From Ignelater luminosus (taxonomy: Eukaryota; Arthropoda; Insecta; Coleoptera; Elateridae): 64,000 nt of DNA. The translations under genes were made by a program, and so were the position numbers. Positions 11,596-22,856 of this stretch are shown in pieces. Within the stretch, counting starts at the first letter, position 1. Each line of letters begins with the position of its first letter. The stretch covers positions 214,119 through 278,118 of the forward strand of contig VTPC01000639.1 in NCBI GenBank assembly GCA_011009095.1, in the 5' to 3' direction. The notes under the pieces were generated by a model. It had not been told where the DNA came from. It did not search any database and saw nothing but the letters and a program-made list of their open reading frames with translations.

Positions 11596-11871
11596 TTGAT
11601 TGAGAATAGGGTTTTCGAGGCAGTCAATGGCTCTCGATTGCAAATGATAGGATTAATTAGCTTTTCTCTAACTGTTTTGAGTATTTGTTTAGATTTATCT
11701 TTTTATATTGTACCAGACTATGCCATTCTCCATAGATGCCTTTTGGGAAGGGACTTTGTGCCAAACGGAAAAATAAGTACAATAAGTATCGAGTCCAGAT
11801 GCTTAGAAATGAGCAACGATTCAAGTGAGATTTTGTCTATTATGAATATAAATTATGTAGGAAAAAATTAA
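11596..11871 (+). pseudogene. Retropepsin remnant (pol, N-terminal part)
   Basis: The frame contains CLLGRDFV, matching the second conserved block of retroviral-type aspartic proteases (LLGRDxx), located between gag and reverse transcriptase as in Ty3/gypsy pol. The active-site D(S/T)G loop is not visible upstream, so the catalytic half is lost or too decayed to see. Confidence 0.55.
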
Positions 11872-11904
11872 GTGGACCTTAACATTTGTACCGATATTCT
11901 ATTT

Positions 11905-12795
11905 CAGGAAAGACAGTCCTGTTCAGGTTTTCGATCAATATTACTTGGATCCAATTAAGCCCGAATTTCCCAAATTAAAATATGAAATGAATATAGTAGA
12001 TCAGCCTAATCATGTCCCTTTCTTTTATGGCTCAGGAGGTTGTCTTATACCGAAAGAGCTATTACGAACGATATCGTAAAGGACTTGTTTGATCAAGGTA
12101 TTATTAAGAAAAGTGAAAGTGAGTATGGCTCCCCGATAGTTTTTAAAAAGAAGAAAACGGGCAGTACAGGTTATGCGTAAATTCTAGGTCATTAAACAAG
12201 GTCACCTTGAAGGAAAATTATCCTTTACCAGTCTTTGAGGAACAAATTGACTATTGACGGTACAAAACTTATTTTATAGTTTTAGACCTGAAAAGTGCTT
12301 TCTACCATGTCGATATTGAACCAAATTTTATTAAATATATTTCTTTTGTTCTTGAAACTGGTCAGTTTGAATTTGTAAACATGCTTTTCAGACTGAAAAC
12401 AGACTTTTGGTATTCATACGTTATATAAATCAAATATTCAGGGGATTAATCAAAAGTCAGAAAATATCGATTTATATTGATGATATTATTGTAGGAAGTA
12501 ATAATGTTCGAGAAAATTTGGATATTTTAAAGTTAGTATTCACATTTTAGTAGAAAATAAAATTTCATTGAAATTAGCCAAATCTTTATTCTTGTACAGC
12601 AAAATTACGTTTTTGGGTTATGATATGCAACACGATAAAGTCAGTCCCAGTGAAGATCACGTTAAATCAATTAAGAATTACCCAATTCCACGGAATGTAA
12701 AAGATTTACACTCTTTTAGATTCTTAGCTTCATTATTTCGTAAGTTCGTTAGAAATTTTGCAGACCTAGCCAGACCATTATATAGTTTGTAAAAA
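11905..12795 (+). pseudogene. Reverse transcriptase remnant (pol)
   Basis: Across several frames: YFIVLDLKSAFYHVDIE (first catalytic Asp), TGQFEFVNMLFRLK, and the active-site box IYIDDIIVGSNN near 12470-12500. The thumb/connection is open at 12568-12792: FLGYDMQHDKVSPS, KNYPIPRNVKDLHSF, FRKFVRNFADLARPLY, strongly Ty3/gypsy-like. At least four stops or shifts disrupt the domain. Confidence 0.82.
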
Positions 12796-13380
12796 TGAAT
12801 GTTGCCTTTAATTTTAAGACTGAACAACTTTAAAGTTTCAATGAAATCAAGAAGTTGCTTACTGTAAAACCGGTGTTAGCTATTTATTCACCTCACTCCG
12901 AAACTCAACTTCATTACGATGCATCCTCAAAAGGTTACTCGGAAATTTTATGCAGAAGCAAGCAGATGGTAAGTTCCATCGAGTATCTTATTATAGCTGT
13001 TGCCAAATCTAAACTCCACAGTTTTGAACTTAAAATGTTAACAATAGTAAATATAGTTTACACCGTTTTAGAGTTTACCTTTATGGCAAACCATTTAAGA
13101 TCATTACTGTAACAGTCTAAATCTAGCATTAAAGAAAAAAGACATAAATTTCAAAATCATGCGTTGGAGTTTGATACTACAAAATTATGATTACGAAGTT
13201 GAACATCGAGAGAGTGGTACGATGAAACATGTTAACACATTGAGTACTATTTTGGTTTTAGAAGAGAACAGTTTTGAACAAAATTTGTCTATAGCCCAAA
13301 ATCTAGATTCGGAAATTATTGAGATTAAAAATAGACTTTTAAGTGGGAAGATAAGGATTTCTAACTTATCAATGGTTTAG
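12796..13380 (+). pseudogene. RNase H domain remnant and linker (pol)
   Basis: 12840-13112 reads FNEIKKLLTVKPVLAIYSP, then ETQLHYDASSKGYSEIL, which matches the Ty3/gypsy RNase H start (TDASxxGxGAxL) with the catalytic Asp present, and KLHSFELKMLTIVNIV. 13159-13380 (MRWSLILQNYDYEVEHRESG) is the usual RNase H C terminus followed by the linker to integrase. Confidence 0.78.
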
Positions 13381-13740
13381 TTTATCGTAAGTTTAAAGAT
13401 AAGAAAAGAACATTATTTTACGTACCAAATTCGATGCAAAATAAAGTGATTTTTAATTTACATGATGCCTTAGGACATATTGGGGTTGAGAAAACAACTG
13501 AATACATATCTCAAGTTTATTGGTTAGTAAATCCAAAAAGTAAAGTTAAGGAGTATATTCAAAATTGCATTAAGTGCATTAGCTACTCGCGCACGTCTAG
13601 GAAACATGAGGGAACTCTACACAATATTCCAAAGGTCGATAAACCATTCTTAACTATCCACGTTGAATATTATGGTCCATTTGAAAAAACCCCTACTGAC
13701 AAAAAGTATATCTTCAAAATAATAGATATGAAATGATGTG
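13381..13740 (+). pseudogene. Integrase zinc-binding (H2C2) domain and start of the core (pol)
   Basis: The open frame 13434-13736 contains HDALGHIGVEKT, followed by YISQVYW and CIKCISYSR: the His-His-Cys-Cys finger of retroviral-type integrases (H-x3/4-H ... C-x2-C). The core begins at FLTIHVEYYGPFEK, where the family has D(F/Y)xGP, so the first catalytic Asp is replaced by Glu. The frame stops at 13736 and the rest of the core is not recognisable. Confidence 0.78.
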
Positions 13741-15364
13741 TATAGTCTGTCTGTTGGTCTGTTGTCATGTTGCCGTAACTTTACAGGGCATGTTATATAT
13801 AAAATCAACTTAGAATGTTCTCCTGATTACAGATACATAATCGGTATTTCGATATCTTAAATACTTTTCCAAATAATTGAGATCGAATTTCTTTCCTGAT
13901 TTATTTGTCTTCCTGCTATTTGTTGTCTATTTTTAAGAAGAATAATATGTCGTTTTTCTGAACTATAACACTGCACAAAGTATCAAATACAATATTCATA
14001 CTCACACCATTTTTAATTGTTTTTTTAATAAAAAAGTGACTAAGTTTCAAATTTGTTAAAAATAATCGTGTTCGCTTTGTTTACGAGTGCAGTTCAAACA
14101 TGGCAATTTGATTTTCGAGTAAATTTGCAACTTAGTCGTTTTCAACGAACTCCAAAGGAGTCCTTACTGAATTTGCAAAATCTGTCTGTCTGTCTGTCCG
14201 TCCGTCCGCATTTTTTTAAATTTTGAAATTTTGACTTTAGATTTGGATTCTACATCAAAAACTAAAAACAATGTGATGTCTTCGGTTTTTTGGCCGCCGA
14301 AATTTGAAAAATTCTCAAATTGTTTTTTACTTTAGAATCGTATTTTACATAAAGAAATAAGAGAAACGAATACTTTTATCTTTTTGATATCACCTCGGGA
14401 ACATAATCAAAATAGCCGCAAAAATTTGAAAAAAGTAACCAAACGGAAGTCGTTGTGGTTATGCTTTGCATTCCCAGATGTTTTATTTCAAAATTAGCTC
14501 ACTTATACCAAAGTATCTGGCTTTAATTTTGACTAATAAAGTTTATTTTTGAACATTTGGTCAGTCGCGTACCTATAGGGTGGTGGGGGGCGGGCTGGGG
14601 GGTCCGCCCCTGGCTTCAATTAGCACTTACAAATAACTATTGTTGTTTATACTTTTACTATTTTTTCGAAAAAAAAAAACGAATCCGCTCCACATTAACT
14701 ACAAGTTTAAGACTCGAAAAGCATAATAAACTGAATATATACAGAATATTTGAACAATAGATAAATTTAAATGTATTCCTGCTTGTTCTTTTTATCGATT
14801 ACTAAAAGACCAGCAAATTTCTGCAGCTGATTTTTACTTACTTAAAAAATATAAACTTTTTCTCATATTACAACATAAATTCACATGGGACCACAGAGGA
14901 TAACATTTTCAAATTTCAAGATGAATAAAGAAAACTAGAACATTGTTCAGCTAACTATGAACATTGAATTTTTTACTGAAATTATACTAAAAAATTGCAG
15001 TAACTATGATATTGTATCGTGCTTGAAAGACTATTTCGTAAGTACAGTAGAGAATTTTGACCTTTTTTTAATTTAGCGAAATACACATCTTCAAAGCAAT
15101 AGTTAAAATTTGGCTCAGTATGTATGCTGTAAAAGCACTATCTTTCAAGTATTATTTATAACACAATGTATTGTAATATGCATAAATTAATTACGAATAC
15201 AAATTTTTGAATGTTTAGTTGTAAATATAAATATATTTAAATTTCATTCTGTGCAGATTTATTTTTTTGAGTTTTGGCCGCTTTTTACTGATTTCCGACC
15301 ACAGTGCGTATGTTATGTTATGTTTAAGTGTCGTGAAGGGTTAGTGGAGGCTGAGGACAGCCTT
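13741..15364. other. Degenerate 3' interior of the LTR element or later insertions
   Basis: No continuation of integrase can be read. There is a short (TCTG)n/(TCCG)n tract at about 14183-14210. Near 14563-14615 a G-rich segment (GGCGTAC-like start, then GGGGGGTCCGCCCC) resembles ends of other transposons that I have seen scattered in insect genomes. A nested insertion is likely but its borders are unclear. Confidence 0.4.
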
Positions 15365-15627
15365 GTTGTCAGAATTGGCTGAACTGTAGAAAATCTAGTA
15401 TTATTTTTATTTTTAAGTATTTGTATTGGTAACAGTTAGGTTAGTAACAATGAAAGTGAGTTATTAAGGGCGGAAGATGAACGGAAACGAGAATAAGTCA
15501 TTGTCATGTCAGTTTGGTTGATGGAAGAACAGAGAAATGGTTTTATGTTTGGTGTTGAGAATAAAGTTATTAAAAGACAAAGTGTATTAAGTATTTTACT
15601 ATTTGAAGTAGAAAGAGGTCCCATAAT
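15365..15627 (+). repeat. 3' LTR (alignable part)
   Basis: Direct-repeat partner of 10130-10391, with the shared AATAAA near 15561 and the shared CCCATA end at 15620-15625. Divergence from the 5' copy is considerable. Confidence 0.8.
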
Positions 15628-17610
15628 ACAAAATAAGAAAAAAAAACATTAATTAATGTATATCCTGAGGTTAACTATGATAAATGTCTCATTAGGTGTA
15701 AATGGAAAAATTTTATATATTTAGTTATAATATTACTTTTTCGTTTGTGTATCTTTTAAAACAATTACAAGAAGACAACTTACCTACAATATAATTTTTG
15801 TAAATCTTTTAAGACACATGGACGCCAAATTTTTACAAACTTATCGTAGAGATCAAAAATGGTATTTATTTTTGCTTTTTATATTTTTACTGTATATAAT
15901 GTAATTGGCTGCTGCACCTCTTCAAGTCATAGCTAAATTAAGAGTAATCTTTCACAAGACGAATGTTTAGCTTTCCTGAAAAATGCTGATTTTGTAGTTA
16001 CATTTCTGTAGTTCTAATTCCTTGAACTGCTTCATTGTATTTACCAATACATCTACCAAAAATCCAAATCATGTTAACAAGTTTACTAAGCCCATATTCC
16101 ATGATCAATCAAAGAGAAAACTATAAACATAAAATCAAAGTTAGGATATTAACTTGATACAAACCTAAGGAATAAAAAACTAAAACTAACACCACAAAAA
16201 CAAGAACAGGTTAACTAAACAATTTAAAAATCAATCCAAAACACAGTAAAAAAAAGTACTTGAAATACCGCAGATATTAAGGAAGAGTCAATTTTAATCC
16301 AGCGACTATTTTTCTCAGAAAATTCCAACCAATGAAAAGGCTTGGGTTTTTTAATTTTAACAAGTCGTGGGCGGATTACAGCGACAATTTTGCTGACAGT
16401 CATATAATTGCCAAATTGAATTTGGAAGTATTCTATTGCAAAATCTGTTTCGGGAAATAGTCTAACCAAATATCTCTCGTGGATGCCAAAATATCCTATA
16501 CATCTCACTCGTGCACATAAAGAAAACTAAGATGTGGAGGAATTTTCCTTTCGCAGAAGATGTTTACCTGAAGCTGTATTGGCATTTACGGGACACCCTG
16601 TATATTTAATTATACGCGCCTACCAATACAGGAAATAATTGAACCCCTTCCCCAATTTGTTGGAGATATTTCGGGTATGGCCTTCTGTGAAAAAAAAAAC
16701 AATCAAAACGAGTTAACTCATTTCATTCAGTACTCTCAAGTTCACCCATATTAGTTCGTTCTGTGTGGTTGAGCTCTCAGAACTTGATCGAATTTACGCG
16801 TGTAAAAAGTGAATTGTTTCGTAATGGTTTTTGGAAAAACTAGTTAGTTAAGGGGTTAATCAGACTTTGCTATATTAAGATTTGTGGTTGCGGTAGTTTA
16901 ATTATCACACTAGCTGCGTAACATGCTTAAGAGCAAAGAGTTTTTGTTAAATAGAGCTTTCGCGTTGGAAAAAATTTACGAATGAAACATTAGAGAAATT
17001 TCATTGTAGAAAACTAAACACCTAAATAAGCCCTAGAAGTGAATTTTTTAGGTAAATGATTTATGGCAAATACTTTTTTGCAGGCATTCTGTCTAACTAA
17101 AGAATCTATAAGGTAAGTGGTAAGTCATTTACCCTTCTTTAAATAAATTGCTTAAAAATATCATTTTTAGCTTACTAATGTCTTTCTAACAAGAAAACTT
17201 TGTATGGTAAAAACGCATTACTGTCATTTACTTAAGGTCGTAACTTATAAAGACAGCATACTACGAAAAAGCATTTAAAGCCTTATCCATTGCATGGAAA
17301 TCAAGTAGGTTTTCTATTAAATGATCTACATACAAATTGTTTTGTATAGTGAAACAAATAAACATCACAAAAATATTTTCTCTATATTATTGATTAAACC
17401 ACTCTCATTCAGCATTTATCGTTTTCCTACTGTACTTTTTGTTAGTCACATATTTGATTTTAAAGGATTTTTAATTCTTAGTAAATATTTAGAATTCTGA
17501 ATAAAATAATCTCTAAACTATTAAAGAAATTGTAACTCTTTTTCTTTTTGAGATAGCAATAGTGAGTGTGGAATTTTAAACACATTGTATAGTAAGAGTG
17601 TCTGTCCAAA
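15628..17610. other. Non-coding AT-rich DNA with transposon-end debris
   Basis: No gene recognised. ACACCCTGTATA at about 16592-16603 matches the outer motif of many Tc1/mariner TIRs but has no clear partner. The minus-strand frame at 16224-16508 has no known motif. Confidence 0.4.
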
Positions 17611-17612
17611 TA

Positions 17613-18187
17613 CTGGGTGTCTCAATTGTCTGCAATTGAAAAAAGACGTGGTTGTGGGTGTAAAAATATCAAAGAATTTGCCAAAAAAGATGTACAGTAC
17701 GATTGCTACTGTTCTTGGTTACACAGGTTGTTTGTGTGAGTGGTATATTAAGTTTGTCTTCTTAGATAAATAAAATTATTTAACTTTTTCTTGTTTTCTA
17801 TCCGTCGCTAATTATTACGGTATACAATTATAGAGACCTAAGCGTAACAGTTTCTTCATTATTCAGGCTAAATTAGTAATCAATCTTTAATTAATTAACT
17901 GTTTAGAATACTTGAAACATCCTGTATACTTTGATGGTTTCTTATTGTCCAGACAACTTGAAAACTAATCTCTAAAGACTGAAAAATCAGATCGATGAGT
18001 TTGTTACTTGTACGAGCCAACTGCAAAATCTAATAATATTTGGAACAATAAGGAAACTATTTCAGATTAAGTGTGGTCAAGAATAATCTTTTAAAAATGC
18101 AAACTTAATCGTTTGGTACAACTTTTTCTAGGAACAGTTTTTGATGATCCTACCTATAACCACCCTTTTTGTTATTCGAACACCCAG
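17613..18187. mobile_element. Possible short Tc1/mariner-type MITE
   Basis: CTGGGTGT at 17613 and its complement ACACCCAG ending at 18187 are each flanked outside by TA (17611-17612 and 18188-18189), and the outer context (ATACTGGGTGT) matches on both sides. The inverted match is only about 8-11 bases, so chance is a real alternative. There is no transposase inside. Confidence 0.3.
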
Positions 18188-18189
18188 TA

Positions 18190-19755
18190 TCTGAACAAGT
18201 AAAGAACACCTAGTTGAAAAAAAAAAGACATCAGAAGTTAGAATAACACAATGGTAATCTAATCTTGTAATAAAATACTTCAAAAAGGTAAATGAGAAAA
18301 AACTCAACTCGACCAATAAGATAATAAAAGAAGAAATGGGAAGATTAATAGAAAAAATAAAATAGAAAGTAGAATAGAAGAAGGTTAATTAAATGAACAA
18401 ATCAAAAAATAAAAAGAACAAACGTGAAATGCATGCAGGTCACGGTAAGACAATAAAGAATAAAAGGGATGACCCACAAGGGTAGATGTTGGGAAGCAAC
18501 AGGACAGTTCGAGAAAAAGATGAATTGTTTTAGTATCAGGTTACAATAATTATCGATCTTGTTAAACCGCTCTTGGCTATAAACACTAAGCTATAATAAA
18601 AGCTAAGATTAGTTAAGAATTTTGCATCGTCATTATCTCATTGTGTTTCCAAAGAATACTCTCTTATCATTGCTAATGTTATATAATAAGTAACATCTTA
18701 ACGTTTATATTCTATTTTTTCGCATACAAATCATAATTAAGTGAAAGATAAAATTCATAAACTTCTATCTTTTATTAATGCATTAAATTTGAATATTCAT
18801 ACCTACTACTGGCTTCATTATAAATGCAAAATATTTAATGTACTTAATTATGACAACCTTGTTTTTAACTTACTTGATACTTCTTTCATCCTCAAGCAAA
18901 ATTCTCTTTTTTATGAAACAAACATAGAAACAAAAAGCTTGTGAAAGAGCGTTAGAATTAGCAGGAGAACCGTTTATATTGTTAAAATTATTTTTTAATA
19001 TTTAGAAACTAAATTCGACTATTGTACTAGTGTTTGTTACAAAATTTTTGCAAAAAGTTGTTTAGTCATGTTTAATTTTGTAAACGAACAAAGTGACCGT
19101 AATCGAGATAATTATTTCGTTCTTTGCGATTATTAATGGTTTGATTTTGTATATTTATAGGAAAAACAGTTTTTAATTAATAAAAATGAAAGTATACCAA
19201 CAAAAAACAATATTGTTCTTTATATTGGCAAGAATTCATAAACCACTTTATAAGTAGGGTAATAAAATCAAGTCGAAGGGTCTTCTAACTTCATTTTCAT
19301 AATACCACACAATTTCCACTTTATTAGCCTATTAGGTATTTCCATAAATCTACATAATTCAGTATAATATGGGTAACACACAATGGGTATTTTATAAACC
19401 GCGGTTACTTTATGTCTAGTGTAAGTTCATAATAATAATAATCTAAATATGCGATTTTTTTTGAAAAATTTTCTTTCGTAATAGGAAATTTTCTTAGTTT
19501 ACCACAGAATTACATCAAAATCTTTGAAGGACGCACTTACGCATGTACACATTTTCAGCAATAAATAAAAACCTTGCCGGGTCTGTTTCTTCATCATTAA
19601 CGGTTGTCATTTTCTTTTGATACCTGACACGTGCGATTAGTAGTGGGATCGTACCCCACAGCGGAGTTAAACGTAAAAATCTAATGCAAATGGTTGCATT
19701 TGCTTTCAATCTATTGAATGTACAAGTTGCCAGTAGTTCCGTTTAAAACACCATC
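18190..19755. other. Upstream region of the GMC oxidoreductase gene
   Basis: AT-rich, without recognisable coding sequence. The last 40 bases before the ATG (TTGCCAGTAGTTCCG, then AACACCATC) would be 5' untranslated. No TATA box is obvious. A pyrimidine-rich stretch ending in AG just before 19730 could be a splice acceptor, so non-coding first exons further upstream are possible. Confidence 0.4.
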
Positions 19756-20130
19756 ATGCCCTCGACGCTCGCGACCTGGATCCCACCGGATTTATCTCAG
19801 GCATGTGAGGTCCACACCACCGTCACCGCTTGTTTACCCTCTACTATGATTTTTTTACAAATGATCGCAACGCTTTTTGGAAATTCGCGCGACGCTGACC
19901 CACATGCACAGAACGGGCATCATAATACTTATGACGACTTTATTTTCGGTGGACAGGCATCCGATTTTTTTGGAAGTAGTCATCAATTTTTTGGAAGTGC
20001 CGATGCTAACCCCTCGGGTCATACTGAAAAAGGACATTCAGCTAATGATGAATACGATTTTATTGTGGTGGGTGCTGGTAGTGCAGGATGTGTGGTTGCC
20101 AATCGACTATCGGAAATACATGAATGGAAG
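19756..20130 (+). CDS. GMC oxidoreductase, coding exon 1 (N terminus and FAD motif)
   Basis: This exon encodes residues 1-125 of a 681-residue protein completed at 39262. Residues 24-42 (around [13 protein letters not shown]) are hydrophobic and could act as a signal or anchor segment. Residues 45-98 are a low-complexity, His/Gly/Ser-rich stretch. From 99 the Rossmann fold begins: [20 protein letters not shown] carries the GxGxxG dinucleotide-binding motif (106-111). The exon ends ...EIHEWK and is followed by a consensus donor, GTAAGT at 20131, in phase 0; exon 2 resumes with VLLLEAGG, the expected second beta strand and FAD-ribose contact. I chose the ATG at 19756 because it is the first in frame after CACCATC. 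Insect homologues such as glucose dehydrogenase (Gld) also have a variable N-terminal stretch before EYDFI. The family oxidises alcohols or sugars using FAD. Confidence 0.9.
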
Positions 20131-22585
20131 GTAAGTTTCAAGATAGTATTTAGGTGTTTTATAATAATATTAAAAAAAGTTAATTGTAAAAGGTAATACA
20201 CTTTTTGTATAATTAATTCAGATAATTGATTTGTATTGCAAATTGTACGAGATTAAAAAACTAATCTATTATGCGCAGGTTAATTTAATCACTTTTATTT
20301 ATACAATGCAATGTTTTTTAATAACAATTAAATTTACATATTCGCTGTAATTTATTTAAAAGAACTAATTTATTTCCATGATAGCGTTATTTACATAAAA
20401 TAAATATGGATCGAAATTAGAATTTTACAAATATGTATCCATCGTTATTCAATAATGATTTGTGATAAAATTAATTAATGAACTACTTTTGTATCACTTA
20501 TTATTTTATTGAAATGTGTTTTCAAATGGTCCAAAAATTCCCTGAAGCGTTTTAGATATTTAAGTCCAGTCTAGACTGATCGTTAGACAACTCGTGGAGA
20601 TTGTTATTAGTTTGTTGATATTCATTCTATTAGAAGAAGTTTATTTGGTTTATTACCACATCGATGTTTTTATGCTGATAGAAGGTCAAGGTAACCATTA
20701 AGATTTAAGAATACTATTGGCGATTTAAGAAAAATCCTTTTTTTCAACCAAAACATTTAAAATCAATATTAAAAATTGGTTTAATTTTTATTTCAAAATT
20801 TTGTGGTTTGAATTTGTTTGAAATTGTGCAACTTAGAAAATTAAACAGTATTTGTTCTAATAAAATAAAAAACTGTTGCTTAATGATTACTAAAACTGAA
20901 AGGAGATTTTTTGCAGTCTTTAAAATTTTTCATTACTGGCAATTTCGGTCAGTTTAATTATAATATACAAAGCAATAACACGATAGACTTTTTAATTTAT
21001 TTTAATATTTGAAAGCAATTAAATTAAACCCAATAAATGAAAGTCGCGTACATATAGATCGTAGCAATAAAGATCAAGTCAGATGTAAAATGTGTAAGTT
21101 TTACTTTCAAAAATGAAATTTCAAAAAGGCCCAGAAAGAATAATAATAGTTGACTAGTTTATAGTTCAAAATTGGTTTCGAAAAATGAATTTTATTAATA
21201 TTGCAAATCATCAAACCGTCAGTATTGCTAAGAGAATTTTGAAAAATTTTGCATTGATCCGATCCTACATTGACCAAAATAGCTTTCTGCTTATTGTAGG
21301 TTGTTGCTGTTGTAGTAGGTATAAAAGTCCGTTAATGCACCTTTAGAACGTTAGATTGTTACCGCATTTGCGGTTCATTATAAGAAACTTTGTTTAAGAC
21401 TGGATTATTCGTTCAACTGCCAACAAAAGACAGAGGCAATTCAAGCCAAAAGTTCTAAAATGACAGAAATCATTCTAAAAATAATGCACGTTAATTAAAA
21501 AATACCTAAACAAAACAAAAAATGTATGTCGTTTTCCATAAAATTACAAGGACAAGATCGTAAACGCACGATACGGTTAATTAGGAACTACAAACCAATG
21601 ATTCTCGGTGAATGACCATATCGCTACTGGTTACTAGGAAATAATCCTATTCTGAATTTTTGTCTAGGTTCGTAAGTTGCCAAAAATTATACCATGGCAA
21701 ATATCCGTTCCATTTCAAAAATGCAAAGATAAGCAAAAGAAACTTGCCCTATACTGTTCCGGATTCATATAAAATAATCATCAGGGAAACCTTTCCATAC
21801 AGACCTCAATTCATTAAAATTCTTTTAATATTTAACATCAAAATGCCTCAATAATGTACCCATTTTTGCAGTTTAGGTCTTTCATATATGTACCATATTT
21901 TATTCTTTATTGTCTTTTGTGGTTCTTGTTTATTATCTAGTTTAGTTTATCTAGATTAATTGCTCTCTAAGTCAAAAAATAGCTCAGGTGTCGAAACTAT
22001 TTTTCTGTTTTGTTGCTAATCATCTGATCTTCAAAACTTTACACTATAGTTAACCTGTATGCGGAATTATCGTAATACCACTACCAACGCAACTGTCGAT
22101 GAGTTTGTTTACATTTTTGTTCGTGAATATTATAAAAATGTATACTAAAATCTCTTCTACTTAGAAAAAAATCCATTGAATGTGAAAATTATTAAGTCGA
22201 GTTATAGTAACAATTAAACAATTTGCGTTTGCTGTTTATGACCCACATGTCTCTTTATCTTATTTATTGGAATTACCTTGAAGTGTAATCATTTTCTTTT
22301 AAGTATCAAGACTAACCGATTTCAATAGCATTTGTGAAAAATCTGCTCCGCGATTTTATGTATAGATGTCCGACCTTGGCTATTTCTATACCTACTCACT
22401 CAATCTCGAACCAGGGCCAGTTATATCTTGCAGTTTACATTGTTTCATTAAATTTACTTTTTCTACTACGTGTTCTAGTTCAATAGCTCAAATAATATAA
22501 CTAAAATATCTAATATTGTAGAAGGTGCAGTTTTACTTGAATATTTTCTATGTGTTCATCCTCTTGGCAACCTTATTGCCAGTCT

Positions 22586-22856
<271 letters not shown>

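Larger units (their letters stand above)
10130..15627 (+). mobile_element. Ty3/gypsy LTR retrotransposon, old and disabled
   Basis: Two direct repeats (alignable from about 10130-10391 and 15365-15627) flank, in order, gag with zinc knuckles, a protease remnant, reverse transcriptase, RNase H and an integrase zinc-binding domain, the Ty3/gypsy gene order. Every domain is broken by stops or shifts. No envelope-like frame is visible. The LTR copies differ at many positions (very roughly a fifth by eye), so the insertion is ancient. The true outer edges of the LTRs are uncertain. Confidence 0.85.

Noticed and set aside
14557..14760. 67-residue frame starting in a G-rich stretch
   Set aside because: The protein-like start reflects a GC-rich transposon-end motif; the rest is AT-driven and without known domains.
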